Below, piece after piece: positions 43,630 through 51,571 of a DNA stretch of 64,000 bases (the first letter of the stretch is position 1; each line of letters begins with the position of its first letter). The translations under genes and the position numbers were made by a program. The stretch is from Clostridiales bacterium (GTDB lineage: Bacteria > Bacillota > Clostridia > Saccharofermentanales > Saccharofermentanaceae). The stretch is from NCBI GenBank assembly GCA_017551625.1, contig JAFZLF010000057.1:39537-103536 (forward strand). Direction: 5' to 3'. The notes beneath the pieces were generated by a model. That model made no database searches and had not been told where the DNA came from. It saw only the letters and a list, made by a program, of their open reading frames with translations.

Positions 43630-45049
43630 AGGAACCTCCTTGCGAGATATGGGTCATCCCGTCCTTACTGCCAAGGCAGAGCAGAAGCAGAAGCACGGCC
43701 ACGATGAAGTTAAAGCCATTAACCAGGAAGAACCGTCCCCACGTAAATGTGCCGAGGAAGATCTCCCGGATTAGCATGATCGAGTTATGGACCGGGAAGA
43801 TGTATTCCACGGAAAGCGCCGCGGACGGACGGAAGATATTGCCAAAGAATTCGAAGATAAGAAGTACCAGCGGCACCTGCAGGTTCATGATCACATCTTC
43901 CATCCTTCTTAAACGGAAGATGATCGAAAAGCATACCATGCCCATCAGGAACGCCGAGATCAGAAGTGTCAACAGAAGCATCAGAAGCTGTGAGCCCGTA
44001 AGGAAAAGGCCGAACGGCAGCATCGAGTAAGCGCTGTTACTTCGGTTGAGCCACGAGGACAGGAACATGAGGAAATACGTCACGGCCGCACTGACCACGC
44101 CGACCGTCACGACCATCAGTGCTTTTCCCGTCAGAAGAGCCTGCTTGGAGATCGGCGTCAGATAGACCTTCGTAAGAAAACCGCTCTGTCTGGAGGACGC
44201 GATCGTCTCCGCAGAGAGCGAATAGATGCAGTAATACATCAGAAGGATCAGCATACTCGGGATCGAGCGCGCTGCACCGGCGTTCGCGTTTGCCCGGTTC
44301 ATGAGGACGAAGTTAAATGGGTTAAAAGCATCCTGTTCCCAGCGCGGTCCTCCACCGGCCTTGATGTACTTACTGCCCAGCGTATCGAGAAGATAGGAAG
44401 AATACCCTTCCCCGAGGTCCGCGCGGAACTGTTCGGCCAGCATATAACTGGTAAAGGACCCGTCGTCGAAGAATACGAGCATGCCAGTCCTGTACTTGTG
44501 CGTGTTGATCCCGTTTGCCAGATCCTCGTAGAGCGCCTCTGCGCATTCGTCAAAGTCCATGTCCTTGTATGTCAGGATGAAACCATCTTCTTCCCACGTG
44601 CTGTCTGCTTCTTTGAGAAGGTCCTCCTCGTAGATTTTCCCGTCTCCGTCCACATCGCGGAAGCCCTCTTCCATCGAGGAGCGACTAAAGCTCCCTGTCT
44701 GTTCGAGTGCTTCAAAAACGACGAACACGCGGCCGTTTCTCAGTTGTTTCGCGGTTTCTTCTTCATCTTCGGAGAGTACCTGCGCCTCTTTTTTACTCAT
44801 CCATGTGATGGTATACATCGAGGATTTGGGATTGGCATCGATATAGTCGCGGAAGGACTCCGGCGCATCGACCACAGTGATCGGGCGGGACTGCAAGTGC
44901 CCCGTAGAGAGGTAATTCATAAGAAGTGGAAATACATTAATCGCGGCGAGAAGGAGAAGCGCCGGCAGAAGAAAAACGGCAAGGGTCTTTCTCCAGTTGC
45001 CGATGATCTTTTTCATCTCCCATTTGTAGATCGTAAATGTATGTCGCAT
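43604..45049 (-). CDS. ABC exporter permease (NatB-like, ABC2 family)
   Basis: A 481-residue permease: TM1 (LAVFLLPALLLLAAINVF), a 200-residue external domain, then six TM helices with SGFLTKVYLTPISKQALLTGKALM coupling region. It is the first gene of the exporter operon. ATG 45049 is the only sensible start, although GAGAGGA sits unusually close (2 bases). A TATAAT lies at 45128-45133 (minus). Confidence 0.85.
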   Translation of the reverse strand: MRHTFTIYKWEMKKIIGNWRKTLAVFLLPALLLLAAINVFPLLMNYLSTGHLQSRPITVVDAPESFRDYIDANPKSSMYTITWMSKKEAQVLSEDEEETAKQLRNGRVFVVFEALEQTGSFSRSSMEEGFRDVDGDGKIYEEDLLKEADSTWEEDGFILTYKDMDFDECAEALYEDLANGINTHKYRTGMLVFFDDGSFTSYMLAEQFRADLGEGYSSYLLDTLGSKYIKAGGGPRWEQDAFNPFNFVLMNRANANAGAARSIPSMLILLMYYCIYSLSAETIASSRQSGFLTKVYLTPISKQALLTGKALMVVTVGVVSAAVTYFLMFLSSWLNRSNSAYSMLPFGLFLTGSQLLMLLLTLLISAFLMGMVCFSIIFRLRRMEDVIMNLQVPLVLLIFEFFGNIFRPSAALSVEYIFPVHNSIMLIREIFLGTFTWGRFFLVNGFNFIVAVLLLLLCLGSKDGMTHISQGGSYDYGKSRK

Positions 45050-45215
45050 ATTCCTCTCGGTTCCGGCTCCCGGATCAGCGCCTGTTGACGGCACTCCAAA
45101 CGTGCGGATCTTCTTTCATCTGAAACCATTATAGAAGGTAACCCGCCGGATAGGGTAAAGCAAAGATTCAGTTTTTATGAATAAACTGAAAACGACGCTC
45201 CCGAAAAAGAGCGGT

Positions 45216-45902
45216 TCACTGGTCTGTATCCCGGAGTTCCACTCCACGGATATGCCTGGAATCACAGCAGAGTTCGAGGACCGGCATGCCCATGCTTCCC
45301 GGTTCTTTCAGGAATCTCACGATCGTGATTGCGGTGTGCTCCATGCGGATCAGTCCGCAGATATAGAAAAACGGAAGGTTCAGAAGTCTCGCAAGCATCG
45401 CCGATCCCGATCCGCCATGCGCAAAGAGCACTACGGTATATTCCTGATCATCCGCTCTCTTGCAGCGGTAATAGAGACCTTCTCTCTCATACCCGAGTCC
45501 GCGCATCCAGTTGTCCGTTTCCTTGGCGATCATGTCCACGTCCTCGACAGCAGCATTGTCCTTAAAGAACGGAAGCTCCTGCCACTTCGGGATCAGTATC
45601 TCTTCTCCTTCTTTTGACATCCTGTCGGTCTCATCCCACGGATTTCCGGTGGAATAGAGCGCCTCGCCGTATCCGAAACGGATCTCTCTCATGAAGTCCA
45701 GCTGATGGATCGGCGAGATCCCCGAGCGCGCCGAGAAGGCCTGCGCCGTTTCATAGGCACGACCCGAAGAGGAAGACCAGATTTCATCGATCCCCTCGCA
45801 CATCAGTCGCGCCGCCGCGACTTCGGCCTGTTTTTTTCCGAGTTCGGTCAGGCAGTCCTTGACATAGTCCGGATCACCGTGACGCACTAAAATGATTCGC
45901 AT
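45216..45902 (-). CDS. Histidine phosphatase family protein
   Basis: A 228-residue branch-1/2 histidine phosphatase. The catalytic VRHGDPDY is at the N-terminus, then LTELGKKQAEVAAARL, SSSSGRAYETAQAF (second Arg) and a late LFAHGGSGSAML (second His). Substrate is unknown; alpha-ribazole or sugar phosphates are common for the family. It is a single gene. Confidence 0.88.
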   Translation of the reverse strand: MRIILVRHGDPDYVKDCLTELGKKQAEVAAARLMCEGIDEIWSSSSGRAYETAQAFSARSGISPIHQLDFMREIRFGYGEALYSTGNPWDETDRMSKEGEEILIPKWQELPFFKDNAAVEDVDMIAKETDNWMRGLGYEREGLYYRCKRADDQEYTVVLFAHGGSGSAMLARLLNLPFFYICGLIRMEHTAITIVRFLKEPGSMGMPVLELCCDSRHIRGVELRDTDQ

Positions 45903-45951
45903 ACGCCCTCACAACAATGATATTTCCACCCGCATCTTCTGAAAAATCAAT

Positions 45952-46028
45952 GAAAAGGATTGTATTCTTCGCGGCTTCAAACAGCTTTTGCTTCGCAAAA
46001 AACTCGCCGCGCAGAATAAATCCTTTTC
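45952..46028. terminator. Y-shaped hairpin element, copy 3
   Basis: Outer stem GAAAAGGATT/AATCCTTTTC and CGCGG/CCGCG arms flank CTTCAAACAG and AACTCG around TTTTGC-TTC-GCAAAA. It lies downstream of ackA, opposite in orientation to copy 4. Confidence 0.7.
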
Positions 46029-46096
46029 GTTTCTTTACGATAAAGCGGTGCGGAAACAACCCTTATCTTCACGAGTCTTTCGCTCTGCTTCTCAGT

Positions 46097-46169
46097 AAAT
46101 AAGCATCTTCCGAGCGACAAGTTTTGCGCTTGCGCAAACTGTCTGAAGTCGCAAGGAAGATGCTTATTT
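46097..46169. terminator. Y-shaped hairpin element, copy 4
   Basis: The outer stem AAATAAGCATCTTCC/GGAAGATGCTTATTT begins three bases after the ackA stop. Read on the minus strand, GCGAC-TTCAGACAG, a TTTGCGC/GCGCAAA hairpin, then ACTTGTCGC form the branched top. It terminates ackA. Confidence 0.75.
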
Positions 46170-46171
46170 GA

Positions 46172-47365
46172 TTACTTTACGAGTTCTTCTGTCTCCTGTG
46201 CGATGGCCAGTTCTTCGTTGGTCGGGATGATCGCTACAGTTACCTTGGAGTCATCAGCAGAGATGACTGCCTCGGAGCGTACGCCGTCGTTCTTACTGGG
46301 ATCGATCTTGACGCCCATGAACTCGAGGCCTTCGCAGGCATGTGCACGGATGTAGTCAGTGTTCTCACCGATACCGGCTGTAAATGCGATGACGTCTACG
46401 CCACCCATCGCGGCTGCATAGGAACCGATGATCTTTCTGGCCTGATACTCGAACATCTCGAGAGCCAGTGTCGCGCGCTCGTTACCGGCGCGGGAAGCCT
46501 TCTCAAGATCTCTGAAGTCGGAGGATACGCCGGACAGGCCTTCTACACCGGACTTCTTGTTCATGAGAACATCGATATCATCCGGGCTCATATTCTCGTT
46601 CGTCATCAGGAACGGAACGATCGCCGGGTCGATGTCACCGCAGCGGGTACCCATGCAGATACCGGCGAGAGGGGTAAGACCCATGGATGTATCGACGCAC
46701 TTGCCGTGGTCAACCGCTGCAAAAGAGGAGCCGTTACCGAGGTGGCAGGTGATGATCTTGATCTCGTTATAGTCCTTGCCGAGGAATTCCGCTGCACGGC
46801 GGGAAACATAACGGTGGGAAGTACCATGGAAACCATAGCGGCGGATGGAATACTTCTCGGTGAGCTCATACGGCAGTGCATAGGTATAAGCCTTCGGCGG
46901 CATGGTCATATGGAAAGCGGTGTCGAATACGGCCACTTGCGGTGTACCCTCAGGAAGCACGGACTCGCAGGCTTCGATACCTGTGAGGTTTGCCGGGTTG
47001 TGAAGAGGTCCCAGAGGGAAGCACTCGCGGATGACGCGCTTAACATCGTCGTTTACGATGACGGACTTGCTGTAGTACTTACCACCGTGGAGTACGCGGT
47101 GGCCGACAGCCTTGATCTCGCCGATATCGGAGAGTACGCCGTGATCCTTATCTACGAGAGCGTCGAGGATCATCTTAACCGCGACCTTATGGTCCGGCAT
47201 CGGATCAAGGCATACGAAATCTTCCTTGCCCGGTGTCTTGTAGGTAAGCTTGCCGTCGATACCGATTCTCTCGGCATTACCCTTGGCAAGAACGTCACCG
47301 GTGGATGTCTCAAAGAGCTGGAACTTGCAGGAAGAACTTCCGCAATTGATAACTAAAATCTTCAT
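46172..47365 (-). CDS. ackA: Acetate kinase
   Basis: A 397-residue enzyme converting acetyl-phosphate and ADP to acetate and [45 protein letters not shown] and [10 protein letters not shown] motifs are all intact. It is downstream of pta on the same strand and is the last step of fermentative acetate production. Confidence 0.97.
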   Translation of the reverse strand: MKILVINCGSSSCKFQLFETSTGDVLAKGNAERIGIDGKLTYKTPGKEDFVCLDPMPDHKVAVKMILDALVDKDHGVLSDIGEIKAVGHRVLHGGKYYSKSVIVNDDVKRVIRECFPLGPLHNPANLTGIEACESVLPEGTPQVAVFDTAFHMTMPPKAYTYALPYELTEKYSIRRYGFHGTSHRYVSRRAAEFLGKDYNEIKIITCHLGNGSSFAAVDHGKCVDTSMGLTPLAGICMGTRCGDIDPAIVPFLMTNENMSPDDIDVLMNKKSGVEGLSGVSSDFRDLEKASRAGNERATLALEMFEYQARKIIGSYAAAMGGVDVIAFTAGIGENTDYIRAHACEGLEFMGVKIDPSKNDGVRSEAVISADDSKVTVAIIPTNEELAIAQETEELVK

Positions 47366-47443
47366 TCATTTTCTCCTTTTCTTCGGCCGGTCCGAAGCGC
47401 AAGTGCTTTTCGAGCGGCCGTTGTTTACGTATTTTCAAAAGTA

Positions 47444-47467
47444 AAGCGGGAAGTCCCCTTCCCGCTT
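47444..47467 (-). other. Hairpin between pta and ackA
   Basis: AAGCGGGAAG/CTTCCCGCTT, a perfect 10-bp stem, lies in the 112-base pta-ackA gap. The downstream tract on the minus strand is only weakly T-rich (TACTTTTG), so it may be a partial terminator or mRNA-stabilising element rather than a full stop. Confidence 0.55.
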
Positions 47468-47477
47468 CGTATTTGAC

Positions 47478-48473
47478 TTAAGAATTCTGGGCCTGAACCG
47501 CTGTGATCGCGATAACACCGACGATATCCTTCGCGGAGCATCCACGGGACAGATCGTTTACCGGCTTTGCGATACCCTGGCACATCGGGCCGTAAGCTTC
47601 TGCCTTACCGAGTCTCTGAACCAGCTTGTAACCGATGTTACCTGCATCGAGGTCCGGGAAGATAAGAACGTTCGCCTTACCGGCAACGTTGCTGTTCGGA
47701 GCCTTGGAAGCGCCGATGGAAGGAACCATCGCGGCATCAGCCTGGAGCTCACCGTCGATCGCGAACTGCGGGTATTCTTCCTTAGCGATCTTTGTCGCTT
47801 CAACAACCTTGGTAACGTCGTCGTGCTTTGCGGAACCCATGGAAGAGTGGGAAAGAAGCGCGACTACCGGCTCTTTGCCGACGAGCTGCTTGAAGGAAGC
47901 TGCGGAGGAACCTGCGATTGCAGCAAGTTCTTCCGGATTCGGGTTCTGAACGAGACCGCAGTCACCGAATACGAATACACCGTCTTCACCGTACTCACAG
48001 TCCGGAACGACCATTACGAAGAACGCGGATACGAGCTTGGTGCCCGGAGCGGTCTTGATGATCTGCAGCGACGGGCGGAGCGTGTTGGCTGTAGAGTGGC
48101 AGGCACCGGATACGATACCGTCGCCGTCGCCCATCTTCACCATCATGCAGGCATAGTACATATAGTCGGAAAGGAGAGTCTTCTCCGCTTCTTCAGGAGT
48201 CATGCCCTTCGCCTTACGAAGCTCATAGAATCCGTTAATGTATTCCTGTGTCTTCTCGTAGGTGTTCGGGTTGATGATCGTTGCCTTGGAAATATCCAGT
48301 CCCTCGCTGTTCTTCGCCACTTCTTCATCGGTTCCGATGATGATGAGGTTCGCGATATCCTCTGCGAGGATCTCTGCGGCCGCTTCAAATGTTCTTCTGT
48401 CCATGGACTCCGGAAGAATAACGGTCTTCTTGTTGCTCTTTGCTTTTGCCTTGATCTCGTCGATAAATGCCAT
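47478..48473 (-). CDS. pta: Phosphate acetyltransferase
   Basis: A 331-residue short-form (Eut/Firmicute type) enzyme that converts acetyl-CoA and phosphate to acetyl-phosphate. KKTVILPESMDRRTFEAAAEI at the N-terminus, MMVKMGDGDGIVSGACHSTANTLRP, FVFGDCGLVQNP and VLIFPDLDAGNIGYKLVQRL are the family signatures. It acts with ackA downstream. Confidence 0.96.
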   Translation of the reverse strand: MAFIDEIKAKAKSNKKTVILPESMDRRTFEAAAEILAEDIANLIIIGTDEEVAKNSEGLDISKATIINPNTYEKTQEYINGFYELRKAKGMTPEEAEKTLLSDYMYYACMMVKMGDGDGIVSGACHSTANTLRPSLQIIKTAPGTKLVSAFFVMVVPDCEYGEDGVFVFGDCGLVQNPNPEELAAIAGSSAASFKQLVGKEPVVALLSHSSMGSAKHDDVTKVVEATKIAKEEYPQFAIDGELQADAAMVPSIGASKAPNSNVAGKANVLIFPDLDAGNIGYKLVQRLGKAEAYGPMCQGIAKPVNDLSRGCSAKDIVGVIAITAVQAQNS

Positions 48474-48548
48474 AAATCAATCGCCTGCCTTACTTAATAT
48501 TTTTCATCCGCCTTCGTCTTTCCGGCGGCATTGAAATCACGCCCAAAT

Positions 48549-48578
48549 ATTATACTCCTATTAGGGAACGCTTTTCAA
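48549..48578 (-). promoter_or_regulatory. Promoter of pta-ackA
   Basis: On the minus strand TTGAAA (48573-48578), an 18-base spacer and TATAAT (48549-48554). The 55-bp repeat array begins right behind the -35. Confidence 0.7.
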
Positions 48579-48586
48579 TAATCCCC

Positions 48587-48820
48587 TTTACGGGGAGCAA
48601 GCTTCATTTTGAGCCTTTTCCCCCGCGCGTTGCCAACACGGTCTACGGGGGATACCTTCTCTTTCAGCACATTTCCCCCGCGCGAGATGATCTTAGTTTA
48701 CGGGGGATATTCCCATTTTTCGCGTCTCTTCCCCGTAATAATACAAATCGATTTACGGGGGATATACCCTCTTTTTCACAGCCATCCCCCGCATATGGAC
48801 AGAGATATGAGCGGGGGCAA
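48587..48820. repeat. 55-bp-period array of alternating G5 and C5 boxes
   Basis: ACGGGG(G)-boxes, mostly TTTACGGGGGATA, start at 48591, 48646, 48701 and 48756, exactly 55 bases apart, with a fifth at 48812. Between them TCCCCCGCG-type boxes lie at 48620, 48675, 48731 and 48786, so boxes of opposite orientation alternate every 25-30 bases. Intervening bases are not conserved. It fills most of the 400-base gap between pta and the next gene; no coding potential is visible there. Confidence 0.85.
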
Positions 48821-48873
48821 CTGTTACCTGGAGGCCTGTATCCCCGCAAAGACGAATCCTGCCATTTTCGGAA

Positions 48874-49665
48874 TCAAAACAACTCCCTAACCATTTCCTG
48901 CATTTCACGCATATTGAGAACGGCACCCTTCCCCTCAAAGGTCAGAAGGAGGTTTTTCCCAACAAAAATGCCATTCCGACGATACTCATCGATCTTCCGA
49001 AGATTCCTCTCCCGATAATCATCATCATCCATCCTTCCGAAGTGTTCGTGATAGATGAGTCTTTTATTTTTCACGTCGAGCAATGTAAAATCAGGAGTCT
49101 TTTTACTTCCATCAGCCAAAATGATCTCCTGCTCATAGCGATAAGGGATTCCCATATCGAAGTACATGTTGGCAAAGAGAACTTCCGATTTTGATCGGAC
49201 TTTCTCCCCTTTCTTCGTCTCGTAGATCTTCTCTTTTTCGAGATAATCACTGGTCTTGTACGGCTGCTTGCCCCATAGTTCTGCAAAAGCTTTCTCAGTA
49301 AGCAGAATCGGAGGCACAAGAGCCTGCCTCACTTTTCCTATCTCGTCATACAACTCCTCTGGGGAACCGTCCGCGAAAACTTCGATGTACTGCTCCAGAA
49401 ACTGTTTCTCCCTGTTGATTCGCTTCAGAAGCTTCTCCCCATAACTCTTGCGGGCAAGCGCGCGAACCAGTTCGAAATTTGCTTTAGGTATATAGACTCC
49501 ATGAGAATGATGAGAGTCTCTCACTTGATAGTACTGCAAGTACTTTCCCCGCACACAGATCCGCAGCGACCCCTCCGGCGCATTTTCCAGCAGTTTCAGA
49601 GCCTTCACCCTGGCCGCCTCCAGCATCGCCAGCCTTGCCTTTAGTTCTTCCGCAAATGTCTTCAT
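48874..49665 (-). CDS. Hypothetical PD-(D/E)XK nuclease-like protein
   Basis: A 263-residue protein. The N-terminal half is helical. The C-terminal half has a VRSKSEVLFANMYF, YEQEIILADGSKKTPDFTLLD, RLIYHEHFGRMDD series that fits the Glu...Asp...Glu/x-Lys pattern of a restriction-endonuclease-like fold, with the final residue replaced by His/Glu. Proteins of this type are common in Clostridia and uncharacterised. ATG 49665 follows AAGGAGG. Confidence 0.6.
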   Translation of the reverse strand: MKTFAEELKARLAMLEAARVKALKLLENAPEGSLRICVRGKYLQYYQVRDSHHSHGVYIPKANFELVRALARKSYGEKLLKRINREKQFLEQYIEVFADGSPEELYDEIGKVRQALVPPILLTEKAFAELWGKQPYKTSDYLEKEKIYETKKGEKVRSKSEVLFANMYFDMGIPYRYEQEIILADGSKKTPDFTLLDVKNKRLIYHEHFGRMDDDDYRERNLRKIDEYRRNGIFVGKNLLLTFEGKGAVLNMREMQEMVRELF

Positions 49666-49954
49666 AACATGCCTCCTTTTCACAAGGACGCACAGTTGTC
49701 ACGATTCATCTCATTGGAACATGGCTATCCGCCTCAAAAAATATCAACACGCAACTATCGGGGCACGACGGGAAATCCCATCATTTCTATTCTTCCTGAT
49801 CAATCTGCTCACACACTGGCAGAAACACTGCTGCCCCAAACTGTTCGTCAATGAATCGAATATGTCGTAATGATACTCCCTCCGGCGAACGGTTTCAAGA
49901 AGATCCTCACTCTTTCTGGAAAAGACTGTTATCAAATCTTCCGCCCCACGCCTA

Positions 49955-50935
49955 TTACGCGAGCTGTGATTCCAGATAGCGGAGCATCCGCGTCTCCAGA
50001 TCGCGCTCGATATCACTCAGCCTCGGATCGTCCACATCAAGTGCCCGCAGACCTTGTTCGAGGTAGGTCCCGGCCAGCTCCCTGTCGCCGAGAATATAGA
50101 AAGCATAGTAGGCAAGCTTACGCCGGCCGTTACTATCCATGTCCCGGTCGATCGACTTCTTCGAATGTTCATAGTATTTCTTCGCCAGTTCCGGTTTTCT
50201 CTCGCGGAAAGAATAATAGGCAAAAAGTGCAGTATCCACACGAAAATGACCTGTCTCCGTCAGTGTCATCGTGCCGAGCTTCGAGTATGCATTGGCCGCT
50301 TCGGCCATCGCCATGAGATCATTTCTCACTTCCGCATAGCGATAGAGGATGCCGAGATAATTGACCTTGTCGGTGAGTGTCGCTCTGGCATACTCAGGAT
50401 AAGCGAAAGGGATCTGCGGCAGGTCACCCGCATCATTTCTGATCATCACTTCACGGATCTCACATATCTTCTGCACAAGCCCGGCCGGCTTGCTGCCCGA
50501 CTTATGCGAATAGAGCGCCATGGTCAGGAAGTATGCGAAACCGCCGCCCAGCGCATATCTCACGAACAGGAGCCATGGCGTGTCAGGCGCAAATAGCGCG
50601 ATCACACCGCCACCTCCCAGAAGCAATAACGACAGGATGAAGTAGATCACCGCGGATATCCGGGCGTTTCTTCTGCTCCTTTCCATCGGATACGTCTTCG
50701 ACATCATCAGCAGTGTCGGGAAGAACTGGTTGAGCCTCGTGAACGAGCATCTGATCCGTCCGGGCTCGTCCGGATCGTAGAAGTCCTTGTCCCAGCGCCA
50801 GAACAGGCACGTAAAGTTCATGAATAAGAAGCCTTTGCTCTTCCACAGCAAATACTGGATACCACATGTCAGCAAGCCGAAGAGGAACAGACCTGCCCAT
50901 ATCGCCAGCAGGCCGATCAGTAATTCTAAAAGCAT
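49955..50935 (-). CDS. Hypothetical membrane protein with helical-repeat tail
   Basis: A 326-residue protein: TM1 at the N-terminus (LLIGLLAIWAGLFLFGLLTCG), two TM helices at about 95-150, then a cytoplasmic alpha-helical domain of about 170 residues that reads like TPRs (YAEVRNDLMAMAEAANAYSKL, AKKYYEHSKKSIDRD, LAGTYLEQGLRAL). Function unknown. The 289 bases between it and the previous gene hold no gene I can support. Confidence 0.65.
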   Translation of the reverse strand: MLLELLIGLLAIWAGLFLFGLLTCGIQYLLWKSKGFLFMNFTCLFWRWDKDFYDPDEPGRIRCSFTRLNQFFPTLLMMSKTYPMERSRRNARISAVIYFILSLLLLGGGGVIALFAPDTPWLLFVRYALGGGFAYFLTMALYSHKSGSKPAGLVQKICEIREVMIRNDAGDLPQIPFAYPEYARATLTDKVNYLGILYRYAEVRNDLMAMAEAANAYSKLGTMTLTETGHFRVDTALFAYYSFRERKPELAKKYYEHSKKSIDRDMDSNGRRKLAYYAFYILGDRELAGTYLEQGLRALDVDDPRLSDIERDLETRMLRYLESQLA

Positions 50936-50950
50936 GGATTACCTCATTTT

Positions 50951-50985
50951 ATCTTCGGAACAACCATCACCGTTGTTCCGAAGAT
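50951..50985. other. Intercistronic hairpin
   Basis: ATCTTCGGAACAAC and GTTGTTCCGAAGAT form a perfect 14-bp stem with a 7-base loop between the small EF-Tu-domain-like gene and the membrane gene. No T-run follows on the minus strand, so it may be an mRNA processing or stability element. Confidence 0.6.
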
Positions 50986-50992
50986 GCAGTTA

Positions 50993-51445
50993 TCATAACT
51001 TCGCGACGATGTCTCCCGAGTTTACGCCATCCGACATATCAAGGATGAGATACGCGTCCACGCCGAGACCTGCTTCTTTCTTTCCCATATTGGCAGAAAG
51101 GAGCGTATTAAAATCATTTGCGCCGTCATCCTTGATCACATCGAGAAGTTTCGTCAGTGCCTTGACCACGCCGTCCGGTCCTACGAGCGCGACGGCATCG
51201 CCTTTACTGAATTCGCCGCCCTTGACCGTGCCGGTCACGACGATCTTATTCTGCAGTTCCTTTGAGCGCTTCACGCCGACATCGAGCGGTTTTGGCGCGA
51301 TCACAAATGAAGTGGAAATCCCATACTGCGATCCGAACCGGATGCCCGATGCACCGACCGGAGCGGACTGTGCCAATTGCGCAGCGGCCGCAGCCTGTGC
51401 TTCTGCCTTTTCCTTACCTTTACCCAGAAAATCAAAAAGTCCCAT
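50993..51445 (-). CDS. Small protein resembling EF-Tu domain II
   Basis: A 150-residue protein. Residues 1-35 are an amphipathic Lys/Ala-rich helix (LFDFLGKGKEKAEAQAAAAAQ). Residues about 65-150 follow the beta-barrel pattern of translation-factor domain II: VVTGTVKGGEFSKGDAVALVG, VKALTKLLDVI and a final SGDIVAKL. No GTPase domain is present. It could be a chaperone, a regulator or an EF-Tu mimic; the sequence does not say. ATG 51445 has GAGAGGT upstream. Confidence 0.55.
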   Translation of the reverse strand: MGLFDFLGKGKEKAEAQAAAAAQLAQSAPVGASGIRFGSQYGISTSFVIAPKPLDVGVKRSKELQNKIVVTGTVKGGEFSKGDAVALVGPDGVVKALTKLLDVIKDDGANDFNTLLSANMGKKEAGLGVDAYLILDMSDGVNSGDIVAKL

Positions 51446-51454
51446 CTTACCTCT

Positions 51455-51520
51455 CGAACCGGTCTTCTAAAGACGGATCCTTCCCTTTGGATCTCCGCCA
51501 GACCGGTCGACACACCTCCT
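51455..51520 (-). promoter_or_regulatory. Structured leader with unused strong Shine-Dalgarno
   Basis: Upstream of the EF-Tu-domain-like gene the minus-strand leader shows ACCGGTCT/AGACCGGT arms (51500-51507 and 51458-51465) around a GGATC/GGATC hairpin. A full AAGGAGGTG (51512-51520) precedes it with no suitable start codon, apart from a GTG two bases on that opens a 70-codon frame overlapping the real gene. Confidence 0.4.
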
Positions 51521-51571
51521 TGATAGATTTCCTTTATTTTACCATAGGAGGCGACTATTCTTTCATCGGTT

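Noticed and set aside
48587..48820. CRISPR array
   Set aside because: Conserved boxes are only about 10 bp, alternate in orientation, and there are no cas genes or constant-length repeats.
49744..50016. Minus-strand frame of 90 codons overlapping the membrane gene
   Set aside because: Plausible helix-like sequence but it overlaps the real gene end, has no ribosome-binding site and matches nothing. A transposase relic cannot be shown.
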